DNA of 64,000 nucleotides from Microbacterium sp. SA39. GTDB lineage: Bacteria > Actinomycetota > Actinomycetes > Actinomycetales > Microbacteriaceae. The notes under the pieces were generated by a model that was not told the origin of the DNA, did no database searches, and saw nothing but the letters and a program-made list of their open reading frames with translations. How positions within the stretch are numbered: the first letter of the stretch is position 1; the number at the start of each line of letters is the position of its first letter. The stretch lies in the NCBI RefSeq assembly GCF_000967865.1, contig NZ_JXRU01000037.1, positions 186,001 through 250,000 of the forward strand, in the 5' to 3' direction. This document shows, in pieces, positions 16,904-23,508 of the stretch. Position numbers and translations under genes: made by a program.

Positions 16904-17560
16904 GTGACCGTCGACAGGGCGCGCGTCGAGCGGCTCACGCGAGAGCTGCTGGAAGCGATCGGCGAAGACCCCGATCGGCCGGGGCTGAAGCAGACGCCCA
17001 CGCGCATGGCCGAGCTCTACTCGGAGTTCTTCGCCGGAGTCGGTGCGGACGCCGCGGAGCCCCTGGCTCGCACGATCAGCGTGACCCGCGGGCCCGCCCC
17101 CGATACTCTCCCGTCGGGAGCGGTGCTGCTGCGCGACATCCGCTTCCGCTCCGTCTGCGAGCACCATCTCCTGCCGTTCGCGGGTCACGCCCACCTGGCG
17201 TATCTGCCGGGCGAGCAGGTGGTCGGTCTCGGCGCCCTCGTGCGAGTGGTCGAGATCCTCGCCGCCCGCCCGCAGGTGCAGGAGCGGCTCGGAGAGCAGA
17301 TCGCAGACACGATCGCGGAGCACCTCGACACCCGCGGCGTGCTCGTGGTGCTCGACGCTGCGCACGGCTGCGTGACGATGCGCGGTGGCAGGCAGACCGA
17401 GGCGTCGACGCTCACGATCGCCGCGCGCGGCGAGTACACGGATGCTGCCGCCCGGGCCGAGCTCATCACGCTGATCGGCTCGGCGGCAGGCTCTTCTGGC
17501 GTCGACCGGCCGCAGCGAGACGAAATGCCCCACCGTTCGACGGCTGAGGGATCACACTGA
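16904..17560 (+). CDS. folE: GTP cyclohydrolase I
   Basis: 218 residues from the GTG at 16904. It forms 7,8-dihydroneopterin triphosphate from GTP, the first step of folate synthesis. Zinc and catalytic motifs are present: RSVCEHHLLPFAGHAHLAY and HGCVTMRGGRQTEASTLT. The core ends near residue 195 (ARAELITLIG). A tail of about 20 residues (SSGVDRPQRDEMPHRSTAEG) has no counterpart in the family that I know, and its DNA contains a reversed copy of the dispersed repeat found at 6002. The stop overlaps the folP ATG, so translation is coupled. Confidence 0.94.
   Translation: MTVDRARVERLTRELLEAIGEDPDRPGLKQTPTRMAELYSEFFAGVGADAAEPLARTISVTRGPAPDTLPSGAVLLRDIRFRSVCEHHLLPFAGHAHLAYLPGEQVVGLGALVRVVEILAARPQVQERLGEQIADTIAEHLDTRGVLVVLDAAHGCVTMRGGRQTEASTLTIAARGEYTDAAARAELITLIGSAAGSSGVDRPQRDEMPHRSTAEGSH
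17511..17531 (-). repeat. Dispersed repeat core inside the folE 3' end
   Basis: The reverse complement of 17511-17531 matches 6002-6022 with two differences in 21 bases (GGGGCATTTCGTCTCGCTG against GGGGCGTTTCGTCTCGCTT). It encodes part of the non-conserved FolE tail. Confidence 0.5.
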
Positions 17561-18369
17561 TGACCGGGATCTGGGGCATCGTCAACGTCACCCCCGATTC
17601 GTTCAGCGACGGCGGCCGGTATCTCGACGTCGATCGGGCTGTCGCCCATGGTCTGCGACTGCGCGCAGACGGAGCCTCAGTGCTCGATGTGGGTGGGGAG
17701 TCGACCCGTCCCGGTGCGGAGCGCGTCGGCGCCCAGGTCGAGCAGCAGCGCGTGATCCCGGTGATCGAGCGGCTCGCCGCAGCCGGGGTGCCCGTCAGCG
17801 TCGACACTCTGAGCGCAACCACTGCGGCTGCCGCCGTGCGTGCGGGGGCTCGGATCGTCAATGATGTCTCAGGTGGCCTCGCCGACCCCGACATGCGTGC
17901 GGCGGTCGCGGAGTCTGGCGCCGACTACGCGGTCGGGCACTGGCGGGGTTCTTCGGCCGATATGTACGCGAACGCCGAGTACCGCCGTGTGGCGCGAGAG
18001 GTCGCTGGAGAACTGCAGGAGCGCATCGGCGAAGCCGCGGCATCCGGCATCGCGCCGTCGCGCCTGATCGTCGATCCCGGCATCGGCTTCGCGAAGGCCG
18101 GAGCGCAGAATTGGGATGTGCTGCGCGGACTCGACGAGATCGTGGCGCTTGGCCCGCGTGTACTCGTCGGCACTTCGCGGAAGCGGTTTCTCGCCGAGAC
18201 TCTGCAGCGGGATGCCGCGACCGATGACGAGATCTCCGAGATCCGCCGTGATCTGGCCACGGCTGTCACCAGTGCTCTCGCGGCGCGTGCGGGCGTGTGG
18301 GCGGTCCGCGTGCACGATGTCGCCTCCACTCGCGATGCACTCGCCATCGCTCATGCCTGGCGCGGATAA
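17560..18369 (+). CDS. folP: Dihydropteroate synthase
   Basis: 269 residues. The signatures appear in order: GIVNVTPDSFSDGGRYLD (residues about 4-21), DVGGESTRPGA, VSVDTLSA, IVNDVSGG, LIVDPGIGFAKAGAQNWD and VGTSRKRFL. The enzyme condenses hydroxymethyl-dihydropterin diphosphate with p-aminobenzoate; it is the sulfonamide target. The start overlaps the folE stop (TGATG). In related genomes folB would follow directly. Here a minus-strand cassette of about 3.1 kb intervenes before folB. Confidence 0.95.
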   Translation: MTGIWGIVNVTPDSFSDGGRYLDVDRAVAHGLRLRADGASVLDVGGESTRPGAERVGAQVEQQRVIPVIERLAAAGVPVSVDTLSATTAAAAVRAGARIVNDVSGGLADPDMRAAVAESGADYAVGHWRGSSADMYANAEYRRVAREVAGELQERIGEAAASGIAPSRLIVDPGIGFAKAGAQNWDVLRGLDEIVALGPRVLVGTSRKRFLAETLQRDAATDDEISEIRRDLATAVTSALAARAGVWAVRVHDVASTRDALAIAHAWRG

Positions 18370-18376
18370 CTGATAT

Positions 18377-18613
18377 CTAGGCCCGGAGATCAGCTGCGCA
18401 GCTGGTGATCGGGCGGGCGTTCATGTCTCGTTCGGGCGTGCACCGCGGGGAGCCGTCGTCGGCGACCGCGGCCTCGTAGGTGAAGTTCACCTCTCGTGCC
18501 TGATCGAACAGGTCAGCATCACTCATCGGTTCCGCACATCCCGTCAGGGCCAACAGACCGCCGATGCTCAGCGCAACGGCGACTGCGCGATGGATGACTC
18601 GACGGGTGGTCAT
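18377..18613 (-). pseudogene. Internally deleted copy of the neighbouring lipoprotein gene
   Basis: 78 codons. The signal peptide and lipobox (LLALTGC) and the following EPMSDADLFDQAREVNFTYEA are almost the same as in the 210-residue lipoprotein at 18617-19249. The reading then jumps from AAVA straight to DDGSPRCTPE, which matches the extreme C-terminus of the full copy (DDGTPRYWPDN). About 135 residues of the middle are missing and the tail runs on into unrelated sequence (ending CAADLRA). It looks like a tandem duplicate that suffered an internal deletion. It could still yield a short lipoprotein, but probably not a working one. Confidence 0.7.
18461..18546. repeat. Direct repeat, copy A (86 bp)
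   Basis: Matches 19103-19188 with about five differences over 86 bp. It covers the signal-peptide/lipobox end of the two lipoprotein copies and marks the tandem duplication. Confidence 0.85.
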
Positions 18614-18616
18614 GTG

Positions 18617-19249
18617 TCAGTTGTCGGGCCAGTAGCGGGGCGTGCCGTCGTCGTTGTAGCCGAAGCTGGGGGGATCGGCGGGGTGTTCGAGAAGGGCACG
18701 CGGGGTGGCCTGAGCCGAGTCCTTGGGAAGCATCGCGCTGGCGATCGTGTGGGAGTCCCCGGGTTGGCAGGTGCTGTCGGCGTAGATGGTGCCGATGTCG
18801 TAGTTGTCGCCGGGGCTGATGTCGACGGTGAGACGGTCGATGTGCGCGTCGGGGTTTCGGGCTTCGACGACGATGTCGGTGATGCCGTCGGTATAGGTGC
18901 GGGCCGTGATGTCGGTCCACCCGTTCTCGTCCAACCACGCCCCGATCCGCTCCGCTGCTTCAGCGGGGGTGCCGTCGAGGTGCCACTCGGGAGGAGTTGC
19001 TCGAGACATCCGGAACCTGTACCCGTCCGAATCGCAGCTCTGCGGTCGATCCCCGTATTGATCGATCTCCCACTCCCCGTCGAGGATCTGCAGTTGCACG
19101 TCGGCGACCGCGGCCTTGTAGGTGAAGTTCACCTCTCGTGCCTGATCGAACAGGTCAGCATCACTCACTGGTTCCCCACAACCCGTCAAGCCGGCAAGAA
19201 TGCCCATCGTGACAATCGCGAATCCGGCTCGTCTTCTGATCCGTCTCAT
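18617..19249 (-). CDS. Lipoprotein, family not recognised
   Basis: 210 residues with a type II signal peptide (MRRIRRRAGFAIVTMGILAG then LTGC; acylated Cys at about residue 24). The mature part has no motif I recognise. It is moderately acidic and carries a DSDGYRFR segment, a DENGWTDITARTY segment and a C-terminal DDGTPRYWPDN. Its ATG overlaps the stop of the upstream DUF1023 hydrolase gene (ATGA), so it was built to be translated together with that protein on the outer face of the membrane. It may be a partner or inhibitor of the hydrolase (inference). A truncated second copy lies 3 bp downstream. Confidence 0.7.
   Translation of the reverse strand: MRRIRRRAGFAIVTMGILAGLTGCGEPVSDADLFDQAREVNFTYKAAVADVQLQILDGEWEIDQYGDRPQSCDSDGYRFRMSRATPPEWHLDGTPAEAAERIGAWLDENGWTDITARTYTDGITDIVVEARNPDAHIDRLTVDISPGDNYDIGTIYADSTCQPGDSHTIASAMLPKDSAQATPRALLEHPADPPSFGYNDDGTPRYWPDN
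19103..19188. repeat. Direct repeat, copy B (86 bp)
   Basis: Partner of 18461-18546; lies in the 5' part of the intact lipoprotein gene. Confidence 0.85.
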
Positions 19250-21073
19250 TGTCGGCCTTCCGCGGTGGCCATCGCCTCGACGAGGTCGACCACTGTCTGT
19301 TTGAACGACTGGGACACGGGATCAAGGTACCCGACGGCCTCGTTGTCCATCACCGGCACGGGATCCCCCATGGGTGTGCTCTCGGCTCCGTCGATCAGGT
19401 AATACCACTGGGTGCTGCGTTGGGAGTTGTGCCCCTCAGTGCGCTCTCCCATCTCACCCCTGCCGTCGCCGTACCCGGTGACCCATCCGCCGTCGGAACT
19501 GAAGGTGTCCACACCGCGAAGGGTACGAGGGTCGACCGGATGCTCGGAGCCCGGTCACCGTCCGATGGGTGCGATGAAATCGTCTGTCGCATGAGTGGCG
19601 TGCACCGCACGGAGAGGGTGCCCTGAGAGATCTGCCGTTCCAGCGCTCGAGCGGCGTCTTCAGTGACGCCGGCCGAGCCGTACAACCAGACATTGTCGAC
19701 GAGCTCGGGATTGTCGGCGATCATCTGCGCGCCCGCCGTCGTCGCCAGGGAATGCAACCCGAGATTGCGCTGCGCACCAGGACTGCTCACCTCGAACCCC
19801 CGTTGCAGCTGCGCCAGCCGCTCTGCGCCACCACCGGGCCGTTCGATGTTCCAGGCGTTACTGGTGCCGCCAGAGTCCCACTCCATGAAGAGCACCACGG
19901 CGGACTCGGCAGAAGGATCGGCCCGTGTCAACGCACGAGATAGAGCCTTTTCCATTTTGACCGCGCTGTCGGCCCATTCGCCGAGCGATGCCATATCGGT
20001 CTCGATCCCGTGCGTGAGGGTGGTGATCTGGTCGGCGTTGTCGACATCGCCGAATCCCAAGCTCGCTCGCGGACTGTTGTCGTCGGTCTCCAGGAACAGC
20101 GACAAGAGAAAGACAGGTGTCTGGTCGGCACTGCCACTTGCATCCTTGAGCATGTCGTCCAGCTCTCGCAGCTGTCCCCGGTGCTTGTCATCGAGGTCGT
20201 CGCGTGCGAGGAGCTGCTTCAACGTCTCCCGATTGAACCGGGTTCGATCTTCGGCGCGCAGTCCGTTCAAGTTGTTGACCGCGAACGGGGCGAGGGCGAG
20301 CAGCTGTGCCAGGGGGGCCGCCATCCAAGGGTCCGCGCCCGTTCCGGCCGTGGACTCCGCTGCGAGTCCTTCCCACAGTCGAGCCGCGCGCTCCGGAGCG
20401 ACGAAAACGACTGCTCCTGCGAAGTCGGGGTGCGCGGCGATCCACGCCTCGACCTTCGAAGAATCGGCGATACCCAGCCAGTCGATGCGCGAGGCCACCG
20501 CTGCGGAGAGAGACGTCTCGAGGTGATCAGCGAGCCCTACCGTCGTCGTCGGGCCCATCGGATATGGCGACGCGGTGACACCCCAGAAAGTATGTGAGAC
20601 GCGCAGTGCCGTGCCGTGAGCGCCGTAGACCTCGTCGCCACCGGTGAGCACGCTCAAGTCGCCAGCCAGGCCCTCCTCTGCCTCCTCGAGATCGCGACGG
20701 AAGCGTTCGATGTCAGCGTGGAGCGTGTCGATCGCGCTGTCGTCGCGCTCACAGCCGCGATCCGCTCAGCGAGCGAGGCACGGCGGAGGTGCAGGGCAGC
20801 GAAGACGTACATCGCGTAGTCGTCGAGCAGACGGCTCGCCGCCAGCAGCACAGTCGCGAACTCCTGGGCGGCGGCGTTCGGCTGATCCAGCAGGAGGTGT
20901 GCGCCCTCCGCGCCGGCCACCTCGAAGACTTCCGGCAACCGACTCCAGCGATCCAATGCATCATCGCTTGCTGTCGACATGACGCGAGCCGCGCCGGCGA
21001 CCTGCGCGGCGAGCTGCTCGATCTGCCCCACATCGAGCACCTGAGGCAGCGCTGTCGACACCAGGTTCACCAT
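19246..21073 (-). pseudogene. DUF1023 alpha/beta hydrolase, inactivated by two frameshifts and a stop
   Basis: The reading passes through three frames. Frame 1 from the ATG at 21073 (MVNLVSTALPQVLDV) gives a helical WXG-like N-terminal part up to LAERIAAV. A shift near 20750 leads into frame 2 (DDSAIDTLHADIERFRR..., continuing through LTGGDEVYGAHG to LERQISQGTLSV). A second shift near 19605 leads into frame 3 (HATHATDDFIAPIGR), which meets a TGA at 19555-19557. The same frame resumes after it with PGSEHPVDPRTLRGVDTF to the end at 19246. DUF1023 proteins normally have a GHS-type nucleophile elbow; here it reads GLHSLATTAG (Ser codon near 19750), so the flanking glycines are altered too. Several lesions argue for true decay rather than one sequencing error. 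Confidence 0.8.
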
Positions 21074-21438
21074 GTCGGAACCAACGAGTAGGCGCCACGG
21101 GGTGCTATGCCCCAGGCGTCCTCCGCATAGCGTTCCGCAGCTTCGACGTTGCCCGCCATCTCGACATCGCCGGCGATGATCGCGACCGTCGCCGCCCCCA
21201 CGCCCTGAGCGGCCGCGCTGATGGCGTACATCACCTTGCCCGGAACCAGTCGGCGATCCGACATGAACGACGACCATGCGTGCGAGAGAGCCGTCCGCCC
21301 GTCGATACTCAGCACTGATTCGCCCGCGGAAGCAGCGTCATCGATTTCGGAATGCACTTTCTCGAAGTCGAGACCGAGATCGTCGATGCCGGCCAGCACT
21401 CCCGCGACGCCATCTGGATCCACACGCCACTCGCTCAT
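21067..21438 (-). CDS. Small helical protein, DUF6507/WXG100-like
   Basis: 123 residues from the ATG at 21438, with a G-rich site (GGGGGGTCGCAGG) just upstream. It opens MSEWRVDPDGVAGVLAGIDD and continues as two amphipathic helices with a Gly-rich middle (AAAQGVGAATVAIIAGDVEM), the size and layout of WXG100-like secreted partners. I believe the W-x-(V/I)-D/P-x-GV opening matches DUF6507, but this needs a profile search. Its stop overlaps the ATG of the broken hydrolase gene, so the pair was an operon. Such small proteins are often exported with, or escort, the hydrolase encoded next to them (inference). Confidence 0.6.
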   Translation of the reverse strand: MSEWRVDPDGVAGVLAGIDDLGLDFEKVHSEIDDAASAGESVLSIDGRTALSHAWSSFMSDRRLVPGKVMYAISAAAQGVGAATVAIIAGDVEMAGNVEAAERYAEDAWGIAPRGAYSLVPTW

Positions 21439-21553
21439 CCTGCGACCCCCCGATCGTGGTGCGCGACACCGCACACCACGAGCCTACTGTCGACACCGAC
21501 AACCAGCCAGATCGCCGACACATATCACCCTCGGGGACCGACCGTCTCCCCCG

Positions 21554-21565
21554 TACGCTAGATGC
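21554..21565 (+). promoter_or_regulatory. -10 box for a leaderless start (folB)
   Basis: TACGCT (21554-21559), six bases, then ATG at 21566. This promoter lets folB-folK be expressed although the cassette separates them from folE-folP. Confidence 0.5.
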
Positions 21566-21961
21566 ATGGACTTCCTTGACGAGATCGCCCTCACCGGGCT
21601 GACCGTGTTCGGCCGTCACGGCGTGTACGACCATGAGCGGGAGTACGGCCAGGAGTTCACCGTCGATCTCCGGCTGCGTCTCGCGCTGGAGCAGGCCGCA
21701 GCGACGGATGATGTGAACGACACCGTGCACTACGGGGAGCTGGCGCAGAACGTGGCCGCTGTGGTCGCCGGGGAGCCGGTGAACCTCATCGAGACCCTCG
21801 CTGAGCGGATCGCGGTCGTCGCCCTCGAAGACCTGCGCGTGCAGAACGTCACGGTCACCGTGCACAAGCCGCACGCGCCCATTTCGCTCTCGTTCGCCGA
21901 CGTCGCGGTCACGGTGCACCGCACGCGCACGCCCGACGGCCTGGAGGACATCACCGCATGA
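21566..21961 (+). CDS. folB: Dihydroneopterin aldolase
   Basis: 131 residues from the ATG at 21566; the frame is open upstream but lies antisense to the preceding gene's start. Motifs: GLTVFGRHGVYDHEREYGQEF (residues about 10-30), the substrate-binding Glu in NLIETLAERIA, and the catalytic Lys in VTVHKPHAP (about residue 100). It cleaves 7,8-dihydroneopterin to hydroxymethyl-dihydropterin and glycolaldehyde. The stop overlaps the folK ATG (ATGA). Confidence 0.93.
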   Translation: MDFLDEIALTGLTVFGRHGVYDHEREYGQEFTVDLRLRLALEQAAATDDVNDTVHYGELAQNVAAVVAGEPVNLIETLAERIAVVALEDLRVQNVTVTVHKPHAPISLSFADVAVTVHRTRTPDGLEDITA

Positions 21962-22497
21962 GCCGGAACCTCGCCAAGCCCCTCGGCATTCCGGAGCCTC
22001 GGCCGGGGCGACCGGACGCCGTCGCGGTCGTCGCCCTCGGTGCGAACCTCGGGGACCGCCAGGCGACAATCCTCTCCGCTGCCGAGCGCATCGCCCGGCT
22101 GCCGCTGGTGACCGACGTGCGCCTGTCCCGTCTGCTCGAGACGGTCGCGCTGCGCGTGGACGGCCCCGATCCCGAGGCTCCCGCCTACGTCAACGCCGTC
22201 GCGCTGGTCACGACGCGGCTCGCTCCGGAGATTCTGCTCGGGATGCTGCACGCGATCGAGGATGAGAACGGCCGCGAGCGCCACGAGCGCTGGGGTGACC
22301 GCACGCTCGACCTCGACCTGATCGCTTACGGCGACGTCGTCTCGGATCACCCGCGCCTGCGGCTCCCGCACCCTCGTGCCGCCGAGCGGCTGTTCGTGCT
22401 GGATCCTTGGCTGGATCTGGACGCCGAAGCGGACCTCGTCGGCCACGGCAGAGTCGCCGATCTCGCAGCCGAGCTGCGGGCGCGGGGCAACGGATGA
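21958..22497 (+). CDS. folK: Hydroxymethyl-dihydropterin pyrophosphokinase
   Basis: 179 residues. HPPK signatures: VVALGANLGDRQATI (residues about 24-38), YVNAVALVTTRL, and RERHERWGDRTLDLDLIAYGD (about 100-120), which holds the conserved Arg/Asp residues for ATP and Mg2+. It transfers pyrophosphate from ATP to the pterin before FolP acts. Overlaps folB upstream and the DUF3180 gene downstream by four bases each, so it is part of one coupled operon. Confidence 0.94.
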   Translation: MSRNLAKPLGIPEPRPGRPDAVAVVALGANLGDRQATILSAAERIARLPLVTDVRLSRLLETVALRVDGPDPEAPAYVNAVALVTTRLAPEILLGMLHAIEDENGRERHERWGDRTLDLDLIAYGDVVSDHPRLRLPHPRAAERLFVLDPWLDLDAEADLVGHGRVADLAAELRARGNG

Positions 22498-22976
22498 GAC
22501 GCACCTCGGCAGGCCTCCTCGCCGTGCTCGTTCTCTTGACGGCGGGCGCCGGCTATCTGCTGGATCATCTGCTGACCGCGGGCGGCCGCGCCACGTTCAC
22601 CCCGTCGCTGCTGTTGCCGGTGCTGCTCCTGCTGATCGCGGTCGCATCGCTCGGCGTCGCCTGGCCGGTGCGGCACAGTGTGCGCTCGGGCACCAGGATC
22701 GATCCGTTCCGCGCCTTGCGGGCGGCGACCCTCGCCCGCGCCTCGAGCCTGCTCGGGGCGATCATGGCGGGTTTCGGCGCGGGGCTCCTGCTGTTCCTCC
22801 TGTCGCGGCCCATCGATCCGCCGGTAGGGTCGACTGTGGCCATGCTGGCCCTGATCGGGAGCGCGATCGTCCTCGTGATCGCCGCGCTCATCGCCGAACA
22901 GTTCTGCACCCTGCCGAAGGATCCTGATGACTCAGAACCCAGAGACCGCGCCCCTGAACCCGGCGGAGGGCACTGA
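22494..22976 (+). CDS. DUF3180 membrane protein
   Basis: 160 residues with four hydrophobic helices (about 7-28, 38-60, 85-107, 113-137) and a charged tail. DUF3180 proteins follow folK in most Actinobacteria, which fits the ATGA overlap with folK here. Function unknown. The 3' end overlaps the next gene by 50 bp. Confidence 0.8.
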   Translation: MRRTSAGLLAVLVLLTAGAGYLLDHLLTAGGRATFTPSLLLPVLLLLIAVASLGVAWPVRHSVRSGTRIDPFRALRAATLARASSLLGAIMAGFGAGLLLFLLSRPIDPPVGSTVAMLALIGSAIVLVIAALIAEQFCTLPKDPDDSEPRDRAPEPGGGH

Positions 22977-23508
22977 TCGCGACGCCCTCGACCAGGGTAC
23001 GTACACGCAGCTGCGCACGGCACGGAGCGAGGCCCGCCTCGAACTCGACGGCACCTGGCACCAGATCTCGCCGCGCTACGTCGTGTCGCAGATCGTGCAG
23101 AACGTGATCTTCATCGCCTTCATCGCCGTCGTGGCGCTGGTGCTCAGCCTCGTCCTCGATCAGGACTGGGTGTGGATCCCCGCCGGCGTCATCCTGCTCT
23201 TCACGGTGATCGCGCTCATCATCCTGCCGCGCCAGGCGAGGGCGATCGGCTACATGCTGCGCGCCGACGACATCGTCTTCCGCAAGGGCATCCTCTGGCA
23301 GCGCATGATCGCGGTCCCCTACGGGCGCATGCAGCTCGTCGACATCACCCAGGGTCCGCTCGACCGCGCCTTCGGCATCTCTCAGCTGAAGATGGTGACG
23401 GCTGCGGCGACAACCGGCGTGCAGATCCCCGGGCTCACCCAGTCGGCATCCGAGGCGCTGCGCGACACCCTCATCGAGGTCGCCGAGACCCGCCGGACCG
23501 GCCTGTGA
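22927..23508 (+). CDS. Membrane PH-domain protein, YdbS-like
   Basis: 193 residues. A disordered acidic N-terminus is followed by two close membrane helices (about 60-82 and 87-107) and one bacterial PH (bPH2) domain: GYMLRADDIVFRKGILWQR, then VPYGRMQLVDITQGPLDRAF and LKMVTAAATTGVQIPGL. Such proteins occur in pairs with a larger multi-PH protein, which follows here with a GTGA overlap. Role unknown, probably at the membrane. In Bacillus the ydbST pair is linked to bacteriocin resistance; I cannot say whether that holds here. Confidence 0.85.
   Translation: MTQNPETAPLNPAEGTDRDALDQGTYTQLRTARSEARLELDGTWHQISPRYVVSQIVQNVIFIAFIAVVALVLSLVLDQDWVWIPAGVILLFTVIALIILPRQARAIGYMLRADDIVFRKGILWQRMIAVPYGRMQLVDITQGPLDRAFGISQLKMVTAAATTGVQIPGLTQSASEALRDTLIEVAETRRTGL

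Noticed and set aside
19555..19557. TGA read as selenocysteine or programmed recoding
   Set aside because: Two additional frame shifts in the same gene and no SECIS-like hairpin; simple decay explains all three.
19395..20657. A separate hydrolase gene starting at the TTG at 20657
   Set aside because: The frame continues upstream past the TTG into family-like sequence (DTLHADIERFRRDLE) and its 3' end leaves the family after SV. It is a fragment of the broken DUF1023 gene.
18370..21565. Mobile element carrying the folate-operon cassette
   Set aside because: No integrase or transposase, and no direct or inverted repeats visible at the two junctions; the mode of insertion cannot be stated.
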